Source: Orbilia blumenaviensis (taxonomy: Eukaryota; Ascomycota; Orbiliomycetes; Orbiliales; Orbiliaceae). Taken from it: a stretch of 64,000 nt of DNA. Within the stretch, counting starts at the first letter, position 1. Every line of letters starts with the position of its first letter. The position numbers and the translations under genes were made by a program. Shown in pieces: positions 50,601 to 62,170 of this stretch. The stretch covers positions 248,001 to 312,000 of the forward strand of contig JAVHNS010000007.1 of the NCBI GenBank assembly GCA_036872755.1, read 5' to 3'. Under the pieces are notes generated by a model that saw only the letters and a program-made list of their open reading frames with translations, did no database searches and was not told the DNA's origin.

Positions 50601-50866
50601 CAAAGTATCTCAGACGAATGTGGTTTCTAGAATGCAATCGCTCATTGACACCTGCACAGGTCTCAGTTAATGCTATCGCCGCTCTTTAATAGACAGCGAG
50701 AAGCCGATGCATCGGCTGAGACAGTGCTAACTATCGAATCGAGAAACATTTGCTAGCGATATCTTTCCGTTCAGCTTGGATTTAGCTAGGCTGCGAAACA
50801 TCCATCCATGGTGGGCGGGTGAAGTTAATTAAATAGTAACTATAACCGCTTATAGTTAAAGTACTA

Positions 50867-50890
50867 TATACATGTACATGTACATGTATA
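50867..50890. repeat. 24-bp perfect palindrome of TACATG units
   Basis: The sequence TATACATG-TACATGTA-CATGTATA equals its own reverse complement over 24 bases, with no spacer. It sits in AT-rich gene-free DNA, 44 bases before a T23 run. Confidence 0.92.
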
Positions 50891-50933
50891 AAGGTACAAT
50901 TCGACGTGCTACGAGGGAAATTAAAATTATAGA

Positions 50934-50956
50934 TTTTTTTTTTTTTTTTTTTTTTT
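50934..50956. repeat. T23 homopolymer tract
   Basis: An uninterrupted run of 23 T, followed about 28 bases later by a small hairpin (CCCGC-TAGATG-GCGGG at 50984-50999). No coding context. Confidence 0.9.
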
Positions 50957-52942
50957 GAAAAATACTATTATTCAACCTTAAAACCCGCTAGATGGCGGGA
51001 AAACCTGCGACTCTCTGTGAACCAGACGCCTGGAAAATTCTTCATGAAAAACATCGGCCCCATTAGTTAGAACTATCCACGGAATGTTCCATCAAGCCTC
51101 ATCATTAATATCTGAGTCAGCTAGCGAAGCCATCCTGAGATTGCAGTGCTAGTACTCCCTAGTACTCCCGTTTGCCGGAATGCCATGGCGGCGTCAACCA
51201 AGTTACTCCGAAAGCCACGACACGTTTTTACCCACTCATCTCGTTACAGTAGTATCCCAAGAAATTGAAGATTCCTGTATTTCGGAGCGAGAACAGGCCG
51301 AGGCAGGCTGGTGCACTTTATCTCAGGACGCGAGCTCGAGAACCCGGGTCTACTCTGGATATTTCCCACGAGGCGAGGTCAAGTCTGGTAACATCTCCGT
51401 GGTTCATAGAGGCACAATCCACTGCCTAAATATAAAACGTTCTCAACTCCAGAAGGAGTGCGGCAAGTTCATTTTAACTAGCACATCCCCAAGCCACTTA
51501 CCCTCAACCGACGGAAACACTCTGGATCATCCCCAACTTATAAGTCGTAGTTTTTCGGATAGTTTATAACTTCAGTGGGTCGACAGGACTATCGGACGAA
51601 ATATTCCGTCGTATAAGCGAAGTGGCCTGCTTTGATTGAGAACCATGGTGTGCACGCCCATACTTGGAATTTTATAATGTCGGTCATCGGCGGAGGGTCT
51701 GAAGTTTTAACCCGATCACGAGATTTTAAAGCGAAAAGGTTTGACTTTTTAAACGAATGCCCATACGTAAGTGTGAACATCCCCAGAGGATGTTTTAAAT
51801 CAGCCTGATCGCGGCGTGAGGCCAAGTCATGGCCGAGCCACGGTTAAGGGTTCCACAACTGGGACTAAGCACTTCGTTAGCTCCACTCAGTGCTTCCAGA
51901 TTGATTTTCGAACAATTCGAAAGGGTGTCATCGGTCTATACAGCATTATCCCTTCCTCGTTCAACACCAAGATCTGGGGGGTTTCCAAAGAAAGAACAAA
52001 AAAACGAAAAATAGAAAAGGGAAAAAAAGAATCATGCATACGCTCCTATGCATTCAGCCGAAATAAAGTCACAAGATAATCGTAGACGTTATAGTCGGAG
52101 CAGACTGGTGGGGGATTACGAAAGAATTCAGTCGGCGTGGCAGTTTGAATATAGGCTATTATCACGTTCCAACACTAGAAGTGTCGCTTGCGCACAGACA
52201 GGCCCTCAGCCGGACCAGAGCTATTTTATATTACTCGCCTCTTAACACAATAGTTATATACGGAATAAACCGAGGATGATTTGGCCTGGATATATCCTGT
52301 GAGCCGTAGAAATATTATTGTTTTCCTTTGTATTAAGCCTTTACAAATAGTTCGTGTATGCAGCAGTATGCAGTTGCATGTTGGTAAGCAAGCACTAGTT
52401 TCTTTACTTAACTAGACGCCTGTTTAATATATCTCTCCGCTACTTAGCCTACACATGCCTAAAGATGCAAGATGAATGTGTTACCAAGTCCAAATGACGG
52501 AACCGGACTACTTCTTCCGAAGCTGGGGCGAGGTGTGCCGAATATCTCAGACGAGTATTTAGGCTTACGAGAGCGCAGTTTCGGATGAGAAGTTTGCCAG
52601 AAAACCACAAACGGTGAACGACGTCCATAATCCTGGTTACACAGACCGTTTAGCCTCAAATAAAGACCACACTAAACACCTCGTCGTCCCAACGTTAACC
52701 CACACATCCTACACAACCGACTAGCTGTGCACGGATCCTTTAAAATCTGGCTTAACAGCTATACCAGACGCCATATAATTGTTTTAATATGCGGCGTGGA
52801 TAACCCCGTCGGTAGGAGCGATTCCGTCCGGCAAGCCGAGTTCTGCTATCTGTGGTTTTGCCAACAGCCGCCTCGCTATTCCTCCTCCTCTGATTTGCTG
52901 GGATATTATAATTGGCACTGTGGTAGCGTAAAGCAAGACATT

Positions 52943-54506
52943 TTACCTAAAACCTTCATGTGGGGACTCTTCCACAAACCTCCAAAGGCCCGCTTCTCTA
53001 GCCGCCAGCTTCACAGCGTCCACCTCCGAACCCGTAACCGGTCGATTGATCTCTGCGTACCTCATACCCCCCGATTTACCTCTATTTTCCTTTCCCACGT
53101 GTGCCGTAGGCCGGTATTGCTCCATGACGTGCACATACGTGTCCTTACTCACATGCTCAGCTAAATACCTCATAATCTCCTTCCCTTCTTCGACATATGT
53201 CGGCATAACTAGATGTCTAACAAGAAGACCCGTTTGCGCGATCCCTTCGAAGTTAAATTTGAGGTCTCCGACCTGCCTTTGCATAATTTTTATGCTTTCC
53301 TTTGCTACCGTCGGATAATCATCGGCTTTCAGGAGTCTCTTGGACGATGCCGGAGATGAAAGTTTGAAATCCGCGAGATAAATATCCACGAGCCCGTCCA
53401 TAAGGGAGAGGGCATCTGGGGAGTCGTAAGACGATGTATTGTAGACTATCGGAATCTTCAACCCCATAGGGATCGCCGCAAGGATGGCCAACGCGACCTG
53501 CGGAACAACATGCTCAGGTGTGACGGCGTTGATGTTGTGTACGTTCCCTGTAAACTTGTGAACAAAAGAGTACTGGGTACTTAAGTATATATACATATGT
53601 GGAATATGCACTATATAAGGTCGCATCGACGCATCCCCCGTTTTCGGGATTCCGATACGAACGAAAACTAACCTCATCCCTGGCAATTAAGAGTTACACA
53701 CCTAAGGTTTGTAGTTTGACGAACCAGTCTGCTAGTTCCTCTGGAGATAAATCGAAGCCTGCTCGTTGATGAGATATTTCGTGGTTCTAATTCGAGGAAT
53801 AATAAGCTGTCGGTTAAATTCAAGCGTTGTAAAAGGTCTCCCCAGATTTTTGTTTTGTGGTTTTGATCGCATGGTTTCACCCAGGATCAAGGAAGTTCTA
53901 CCTGACAAAAAGAACATCGGAGGCTGCACCCTATAACGCAAGCCGAAGACCCGTAAGGTATTATTATTATTATTTTAATAGGCAGGTTCCGATATATATT
54001 ATTCTTTTCGAAACGAGATAGGTATGGATGTATTTTCGTACCTGAGAAAAAAACGCTCCCGCTACCATAAGTTCCTTGAATGCATGGTTCTTCACCGAAA
54101 TGTGGTGCTATGGCTTTTGGTAGTAGGAATTTCCCGGTCATGTTAGAGGCAAATCCCTGAAGCCGTATAAATTGAAAAATGCTTGGACTCGGCTTTGGAT
54201 GAGCGGAAGCTGGATCATACTCGAAACTTTGACCTTCTCACCAACCATGCAATACCCTGTTTCACCAACTAAACGGTTGACATTGCACATGCGAGGGCAA
54301 ATATTGCATTTTCGCAAATGCTCTGTCGCCTGTTCCCTTTTGCGAGAGATCTGAGCGTCTGTTAGAAGTTGATATCGTGGGATATAGTTGTCGAGTAAAA
54401 AAGCGCTGGGTATGTGAGCCTTCCTGCGGGGTACAATAACCCTAAGAGAAGGTGAACAAGGCTGGCGGATAATTCGAGAGGAGGAGAAGGAGGAGGAGCG
54501 GAACAT
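52943..54506 (-). CDS. PflX-like radical SAM protein, probably mitochondrial
   Basis: Five exons, 54506-54221, 54113-54042, 53930-53902, 53786-53702 and 53547-52943, give 358 residues. The radical SAM cluster motif SGCSLRCSFCQNHEISH (Cys 121, 125, 128; C-x3-C-x2-C) is assembled across exons 2-4; exon 3 is only 29 nt. Ahead of it is the family block CNICPRMCNVNR...GYC (Cys 67, 70, 74, 86) and APHFGEEPCIQGTYGSGSVFFS, characteristic of PflX-type proteins related to pyruvate-formate-lyase activase (COG1313 group). Later blocks include NTSSYDSPDALSLMDGLVDIYLADFK and RHLVMPTYVEEGKEI. Such enzymes cleave S-adenosylmethionine at a 4Fe-4S cluster to make a radical; the substrate of this group is unknown to me. 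The first 38 residues lack acidic residues and are R/S-rich, suggesting mitochondrial import. The gene lies tail-to-head behind PPG1. Confidence 0.9.
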
Positions 54507-55465
54507 TAGGGAAGTTTGTTTCGTCAGTGCGCATCAACATAACCTGGATTTGCAAGATCGTAAAATGGGAAAAAGTGGTTCGTGAGGTCAGGGAGATTGG
54601 CTAAAGAGGAAGCTACCGAGCATCCCTGAGCGTTTTGGATGAATAAAAAGCGAATTTGACTTCAGGCACAGTCCTTTTACATGGACATGACCTGTTGATG
54701 AATTCTATCGACGGTTGAATTCGAATTGGCCTATTGGGTCGACAGTAGACTTGTAGCCAGGACCTTGCCTCGGCCGGAGGGAGTCGAAACCTACAACAAA
54801 AACAACGCAGGTGATCAAGGGCATGGATGTCAACGGTATCGACGTCGTACGACTGCTAAATCTCGGAAATGAAACCCATCCTCCCACTGAGACTCAGAAT
54901 TTCCTTACCCCATACGTGCCTACAACTGGCGTCCGAGGCTGATGTAGAGTTAGGATATACCGATTTTTAGCTAATAGGATTCCGAGTGGGAATATAAACA
55001 ACATTCAGACCTATGTGTATCATTAGTTGTAAGCCTTCCTGATATGGCGACACCTACCTAATCCTGGAGGGTTCCATTATTCCGACATATTCCGATGATA
55101 TAGTAATATATTAGCAATACATCAATCCCACCTGAGACCCATTTAGATGAAGCAAGCGCAAACGATATATATATGAATATGAGACGGGGGAAAGTTAGGG
55201 ACGAGTCGGTTATGGGTACTTATCACTACTAAACATCATGCCCTAGACACGGATTTGGAAGACACTGTTGAAGAGACCGGCAAGAATCCACCGCCACCTC
55301 ATGGTCCTATCTGATAAACTTATAATACAACTTCGTAATGCAAATGTGTCTAACTAGTGCATAAGAGATCTCGCTATCGAGGCGCAGGAAGCAAAAGGGG
55401 GTATCATGTTGCTCATATCGGTGGGAATACCACTAAAGATGGGTGAAAGGTCGTGAATCGCGAAT
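54507..55465. other. Intergenic between radical SAM gene and PPG1
   Basis: About 960 bases without a gene: the promoter of the minus-strand radical SAM gene on the left and the 3' flank of PPG1 on the right. No motif was recognised. Confidence 0.5.
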
Positions 55466-56978
55466 CTATAAGAAATAATATGGCATTGGCTTCTTAGACG
55501 GCATACCCCTTGAGTCTTGGGCAGCCGCCTCGAACACCCTATATCTTCTCCCGGGGCCTCCTCGCTTCATCGAACCTCCCATATATGTACTAGCCAACCT
55601 TCTTGTGTTTTCTCGATTGAAAAGTACTTCTTCTCCCCCACTCCTCAAAACAGCATTCGAGTTGTCCTCTCCGAGTTCAAGTATAGCCGCAACATTGCCA
55701 CATCGGTAACAGTAGTTAGGAGCTGACCAGACTGTGACGATGCTAGAGTCGAACATCTCTTTGAAGCCTTCCATAACAAGTTGATGTGCGCGAGCTATAA
55801 GAGTGAGGTTGTTTAAGTGATTGAATTGCTTTACGATATCTGCCCCAAAAAGGAAACCAGCCCCTCGCGGTGACAATCCCCACCCATCAATTTCTACTCA
55901 CAAGTTAGCGCTGAGTAATCGTTTAGAGGATAGGCGGGTATGCCATAAGTTACCTTCGGGATCACTCCAGAGGAGATCGCACATCGCACCATCATGAGGA
56001 ACTTCCTGTTTCCTGTCCAATAGTCGGATTTTATCCACGGAGTCGATCAAGGGGCTTAGCCCTCCATGAACACACAACACTGCGCCGCCTGTATTCGCAG
56101 GTGTGTTCGCATTCGAAATACCTCTACTATTGCCACTTGCTCCAGTACCCGGGACACCCGTTAGTAAAGCACCCGCGGGGCTTGAGCTCGACAGGTGAGG
56201 AAGAGCGGAAGGTGTCAGGTTTGTGGAGTTGATCATTCCAGCATCTCTTCGGGACATCTGTCTTGTGACGACTCCACCTAGCCCGATCACTTCAATTTCA
56301 ACCTCATCCTCCGCCTCGCGTACTTTGGCTTCTGCGTCTTCCCCATCCGCTAGTCGTGTTGGCTGGACGGAGGAACCAGCGCCGATAACCAGCGCCCCAA
56401 GTGCCAAATAATCAAATACGTCGCAACAATACCGCCAGACATTCGCTGAACCGTATTTCCGAATGCATTCGTCGTAAAAGCCATATACTGTAGTAATTTG
56501 CCGGGATTCGTGATTGCCTCGAATAAGAGTAATACGATCTGGGTAGCGAACTTTCAGGCAGAGCAAAAGAAGGAAAGATTCAAGGGAGTAGAACCCTCGG
56601 TCCACAAAGTCACCTGTGCGCAGAGCCCATGTATCAGTTATTTGAACACTCTCCAACTCGCTTCAACCGTGAAAGGTGATCATTTACCCATGAACAGGTA
56701 ATTCGTGTCCGGACAGTCACCACCAACCCGGAATAATTCCATCAAATCATGAAATTGACCATGGATGTCACCGCAGATAGTAACCGGGGCATCGACGATC
56801 TGAACATTCGCTTCTTCGATGAGAATCTCCCGGGCTTTGAAGCAGATCTCTCGAACCTGAAGCTCTGGTATAGGCCGACATTGTCGTAGTTGCTCGATGG
56901 CCCTGGCTGATATTTAGCTTGGACGCTCTGCACGTATCTAAGAAGCCGAGAATAGACTTACCTATCTAGATCACTCAT
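55466..56978 (-). CDS. PPG1: PP2A-like serine/threonine phosphatase catalytic subunit PPG1, with internal insert
   Basis: Four exons, 56978-56962 (17 nt), 56902-56688, 56613-55954 and 55893-55466, give 439 residues. All metallophosphatase motifs are intact: GDIHG (50-54), GDFVDRG (78-84), GNHE (110-113), CVHGGLSP, and [10 protein letters not shown]; the C-terminus ends in YYFL like PP2A-type enzymes. MSDLDRAIEQL, GRP-free entry to the core and [25 protein letters not shown] place it with Ppg1 rather than PP2A, Sit4 or Pph3. Between the FDYLALGAL helix and VLCVHGG there is an extra segment of about 100 residues (155-255): acidic first, then S/T/G/N-rich. Ppg1 removes phosphate from Ser/Thr and in yeast works with the Far complex, countering mitophagy; a STRIPAK-type partnership here is inference. 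Confidence 0.93.
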
Positions 56979-57721
56979 TTATTCGGATGTATGGCGAAGT
57001 CGCGCTGGTAAGGCGAGGTTGCGATAAGTCAGGCGACCACGCTTATCGGAGAGTCGCGAACCAGGGTCTTTCGTCGTGCTTAGTGTTCCAGGGTATCTCA
57101 CTAAGGCGGTCTAGCGATAAGGTGGGAAGGGAGCGTGGGGCCACACAGTTGGGATATTGGGTAGATGTATGATGCGTGTGACTTTGGAACGGCGTCGGTT
57201 GCCGTTAGGAAGTCGTGGTGGAGGCTGTGGTGTTTGTGGAGGGGATTTCGATTGATGAGCCCAGCTGGAGTTTATGACGAAAAATGGGGTGGCCGACTTT
57301 TCCCAACACGCGCCCTGCTTGCTGGACCAAAATGCATGATCCTGGCCAACCATGACACACCAACCAGCAACAAGCGGCCTTGACTTGGGGCGGTGCTACT
57401 TCAAGAAGTTATTCGAAGGACCTGATTCATGATTACATGATGCACTGACGAACGCTCGCTGTGACCTTGTACAGCTCTCAAAGGTGAGGAGTTCGGTCGC
57501 AATACCGATTTCGGGGTCCCAAATTGGACACGGGTGGGGTCGTTTTTGTAGGCTTCTCGAGCCCGAGACGCCTCTAGCTGCGCATACCAATATCTTTTCT
57601 ATTGCTGAGTTTGAGGTTCGACATATGCGACATTGACAGCTGTGCTACAGCGCTGGACACAATACAATTTCGCTGAGTGCTATATCGACAAGGACACGGC
57701 TTTAGGTCCTCCAAAATCAAA
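56979..57721. promoter_or_regulatory. Shared divergent promoter region of PPG1 and tubulin cofactor D
   Basis: PPG1 starts leftward at 56978 and cofactor D starts rightward at 57722, so these 743 bases contain both promoters. Only short chance frames occur. I recognise no specific factor site. Confidence 0.6.
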
Positions 57722-60700
57722 ATGGATGCTATTCCTGAGGATCGAGAAATCAAAGTGCTGAAACATTCGAATCCCCTGCTACAGGATATCAATAACAAAA
57801 TACCCGGGCTTCTGTGGGATATTCAAGATGGACAGAAGAAACTACGTCTCCGAGTGAAGGTTGCAGATTACCATCATATTATAGGGAAGGTAGATGCATA
57901 TTTCTAACTCCTTTACATCCGATCATGTTTCATTTCCAATATCTTGCTAATATTGAGGCTTCGGGCAGCTCGAATCTTTCCAAGAATTTCCTCAGCTTCT
58001 GGATCCAATCCTGGCAGGCTGCATGGAGAACCTAACTTCTGCTTTTTCGACATACCTATCGACAGGATATGGGGTGTCTGAGTCTGCATCTGACGCAGAA
58101 GACAGAGTTACTGTCAATACTCTTGCTGCGCTTGGTCAGCTTCTCTATGTTTGGATGAAAGTTAGGGGAGCTAAAGTCATCCTACGCTTTCTTTATAATG
58201 ACCCCAAATGGCTCGAGCCCATGCTAGGAGTCTTCGAAGAGACAAGTAGATTAATCGGGCGATCTGATAAATCAGCTAATGTCCTAAACGACGTGGTAGA
58301 GGAGGTATTTGAAAATGCCCCAAAACCTAAGTCTGAAGATAAGACTGGCATACCATGGCATCTCAGGTATGTCACGCTGATGTGGATTTCGCATCTCTTA
58401 TATACACCATTCGACCTGGTAACGATCGCCGACGAGCCCGCCAAGAACCCCCCGATTCCACTGGTAGATGTACCCCCTTTACCCCAAGGGACACCGGAAA
58501 TAGCTAGGCGAGCTTTGAGCGTAGCTTGTTGCAACATACACTCGCCTGGAAAGGATCGAGAAGGTGCATCTGCAGCCGTTGTTCGTTTAGTGGTTCGAAA
58601 GGATGTCAACGGGTACCTTCTTGACTGGTTTGTCGACTGGGTTGCGACTGTTGTCGGTATCTGCGTCAAAGGCGATTTAAGAGAGGACGGTAGGGGGGTT
58701 GTGTATGTCTATTTCCTCATGGGATTATTGGACGCATTATCTGGGATTTTCGCATCCGGCGAGAGGCCTATTGTCGGCCAACCGACCCTATTGCAGAAGA
58801 CTTATGATAATATCGTACGAGAGCTCTACGCCGACGAATCGGGATTGATTGCTCAGAATGCTATGCTTCGGAAAACAATGTGCAAGCTCCTCCGAAACCT
58901 ATCATATCTATATCTGCCTCCACCAGGGCAAGGGGAGACCCAGGATGGTCCCCCGGAGGAGGTGGAAGAGATGATAGACCAATTGCTCCGGTTACTGGAT
59001 GATAGAGATTCTCTTGTTCGTTATGCCGCATCAAAGTCACTTAGTCTAGTAGCTTTGCGACTAGCAGCAGCTGACAGGAGCCAAATCTTCGAAGCGGTGA
59101 TTGATCTCTACGACTCAGATGTTCTCTATCCCAATAGGGCACTCACAAAACTTGACCCGAAGAAACGGCATCAAAAGGATCTCTCGCAGGTTTCAGTACA
59201 TCTTTGGCATGGGCTCACCCTAACTGTGGCAACCTTCCTTCGTTTCCACGCCGCCACCGTCCAAATGCTTCCAAAGGTTCTGGACTGTATCATTACTGCC
59301 TTGGCTTTTGAGCAACGAAAGGCGACATTTGCAACGGGTGGTAATGTCCGAGATGCTGCTTGTTATGCTGCCTGGAGTTTAGCAAGAAACTATAAAACCG
59401 AAGAGATGATGATGGAACGGCCTGCACCTCCACATCCGGAGGACGTTTCACTACCACAACTCTTAGCCCTGGAACTCGTTAATGCAGCATGTCTTGATCC
59501 CATTGGTAATATTAGGCGCGGTGCTTCTGCAGCTCTCCAAGAGCTTGTCGGGAGGCATCCTAACATGATCAAGGATGGTATTTCTTTGGTCCAGGCCGTG
59601 GATTATTCAGCAGTTGCCCTTCGGAGTAGAGCAAGCACTGAGGTTGCATCAAAGGCTGCTGTCCTTGGGAATGCCTGCTATTGGACCGGTTTGATCAATG
59701 GTTTAGTTGACGGTTGGCGTGGTATCGGGCTCCAGGACTCTGCCGGCAGGATAATTGCAGGAAAGGGTATCGGTGCATTGGCGACGATCGGGATTCTGGA
59801 CATTAGCAAGCGACAGGAAGTCTGGAATATAACCAAAAATATCATCAAAAGATATGGTACAGGAGCGTCTTTGGATATCGAGGTTCGCCACGGTAGCTGG
59901 TATGCTCTTGCCGATATCATATTTTCTCTGATTGGCAGGCTTGATGGAAAGGACCCGGAGCTTTTGGTAGAAATTCTATCTGAGATGAGAGAAAAAACCG
60001 GAGTCTTCGATATATTCGACAATGTCAAACCAAGGGACTTTGTTCACCCAGTTCTCAAACCAGAGATGACATGCGAAGCTGCCGCTTACCTGGTAACTGC
60101 ACTGTCTGACGCTGCTAAGATCATGTACGCTCAAGGTCTTCCAGATCTTCCTGTTCCATTGCTTAGACGGTATCTCTGCGTTATTGATTCCGCTCTGGAA
60201 CGATGGGAAGAGAATGTCACGACCGTTGCAGTATATGCTGCAGAGAGATTCTTCCTTCATATGAACGATAGGTATCGAACCCAGATTGTCAGGTTGTGGC
60301 TCGGAAAATCGAAGGCGAGGACACGGAGGATCCTTGTTGTCAAAGCCTTGGGTGCAGTTTTCAGGTTTTTCAAAAATGAAAATGAATGGCCTAGATTATC
60401 AGGCATGCAACAAGATATCATCGATGGATTATTGGTTGTTAGCAGGTCTCCACACATCGAAATGCGAGTGGCTGCTATGTCTGCCTTTGCGGACGGTATA
60501 TTCCCAGAAGGAGGTATGTATATTATCGTTCTCCTCCCGAAAGGCCGTCGACTAACTAGTTGTGTAGTCACTAATGAGCATATCCTTCAGGCGATCCACA
60601 AGTCGCTGATTGATTACTCTGTTGATTCCCGCGGAGATGTAGGCTCGTGGGCTAGGATAGAAGCAATACGTGCCATCCTATCTCTCCATGCACTACACCC

Positions 60701-61843
60701 CCTCGACTTCCACACCCCGGACACGACCTCTCTCAGTATATTCCATAAAATTGTTGGTTTATCTGCGGAAAAATTGGATAGGGTACGCCTGAAAGCTTGT
60801 GACGCTGTGTGCAAAATTACTGCCCAGGATACACAGTGGGCGGTCATTTTCAAGGGCATCACTCCAGATTCCAGCTTTTGGGTTAATTGGGACGAATATT
60901 TCGAGACCACAGTCAGAATCTTAGGTTTGCAGCTAGTGAGAGAGTCATATCTGGAAGGATATGCAACGAGTGCTGGGGCAGGATCGGATAGTGTAATGAG
61001 GTCCAGTACCCGAGCGATGCAAAAATACTTGAGCGGATTGCCACCCTACCCCGACTCCGATGGCGGAGTTGCATTGAGCGATATTGTACAGTCATGGATA
61101 CTCATTGTTGAAAAAGCTATCGCCACAGGTGACGATAGGGTTGTCGTCCCTGCCTTAGCTATGTTGGGCGGCTGGTTTGAAAGTGGCTTGATGGAGAAGT
61201 TGGACGGTGGGGAATTTAGGTTTGTAGACCCTATAAAACAAACTGATATTATCCTTATTCTTTACTTTTATTTTTTATTTTTTCTCTGCATTCTGCATGT
61301 ACATGCGGAAACATGAACTGACATATCCTATAATAGATTTCAAGGCCTGTTCGCGCTGACACAGAAGGCGCACTTCAAATCATCGAATGTTGCAAAATTG
61401 AGTGGTGCGGTCAAAATATACAATGGGCTAGCCTCAATCAAATCAACCCGGACATCCTCAATTAAGAAATTAGTTTCAATGTTATTGCACCCATTTCCCA
61501 AGGTCAGTTAGTCCGAAATATTCCTATTTTGTCCGATACTGCAGGGGCGGTTCAGAACACGTTTTGTGCCTGGCATGTTCCGTTATCTAAGATACCATGA
61601 TACCAAACCCGCGGAGAAACAACCTTACTAACATCAACACAAATTTCCCTTCTCGCCGGGTGGGGGAAATCAAATTCACTGGTACAGATACGCACTGCAG
61701 TTTCTGAAACCCTATACCTGATCATCTCCCTGGAAGGAGACCAGGAAGACGCGGAAGTTTTACTTATGGATACGAATTGGAGCGACCAACCCAAGGAACT
61801 GAAAGCAGTTGTTGAGGAAGTAAAAGGGCTGCTGGGGGTATGA
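57722..61843 (+). CDS. Tubulin-folding cofactor D (Cin1/Alp1 type)
   Basis: Five exons, 57722-57889, 57969-60513, 60568-61219, 61337-61502 and 61688-61843, give 1228 residues, close to the usual size of about 1200. Cofactor D takes beta-tubulin in the post-chaperonin folding pathway and assembles the complex with cofactors E and C that yields alpha/beta heterodimers. Family features are WMKVRGAKVILRFLYND, WHLRYVTLMWISHLLYTPFDL, HEAT-like repeats throughout, LDIEVRHGSWYALADIIF, and the C-terminal HPFPKIRTAVSETLYL followed by NWSDQPKELKAVVEEVKGLL. The C-terminal joining over a 185-nt intron was chosen because it restores this conserved ending. Intron 2 (60514-60567) is 54 nt, has no in-frame stop and keeps frame if retained. 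The next gene, the nitrate transporter, is convergent with 327 bases between stops. Confidence 0.93.
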
Positions 61844-62170
61844 ATGAATATGCATCGTGGTATTTATCGGAATCACGAGCCCCGTCAAACGCCACAGGAA
61901 TCTTACATGGTAGAAATTAAAACAAGTATAGCATATAGAAAGGATATAATTGGTTATAAACTTCCTTGGCAAGTCTCAGTGTAGTACGGCGACAATGAAA
62001 ATGATGTGTGGCGAAATGTAAATCCAAAATATATTATGCTGCGCTGAAGATACTACATAGAAATGATAGGACAAAGTTTTAGTCTACAGGAAAGATAATT
62101 CGGACAGTAATCATGATAACCAACGCGCACTTCCCAATTGAAAACAAGCAAGAAAACAAACAGAAATCTA
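61844..62170. other. Convergent 3' region between cofactor D and nitrate transporter
   Basis: 327 AT-rich bases between two facing stop codons. It presumably carries both polyadenylation regions. No gene. Confidence 0.6.

Larger units (their letters stand above)
47265..52942. other. 5.7 kb repeat-rich spacer
   Basis: No convincing gene. The first about 2 kb resembles a long leader/promoter full of short tandem units: GCAAGCAG at about 47431-47466, TATTGG at about 47572-47608, AATG at about 47988-48030, AAAAG-type runs at 48061-48140 and a C/T-rich stretch at 48540-48900. Further on are a 24-bp perfect palindrome at 50867-50890 and a T23 run at 50934-50956. A CTCCGTGG string at 51395-51402 is probably a chance match. 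The right end is the 3' flank of the radical SAM gene. Confidence 0.5.

Noticed and set aside
51395..51402. Second CTCCGTGG (NirA-like) string
   Set aside because: It lies in gene-free DNA over 1.5 kb from any gene; several chance matches are expected in 64 kb.
61552..61649. Alternative last exon of tubulin cofactor D after a TGCAG acceptor near 61542
   Set aside because: Its frame gives a short basic tail unlike the family, whereas the acceptor at 61687 restores the conserved C-terminus.
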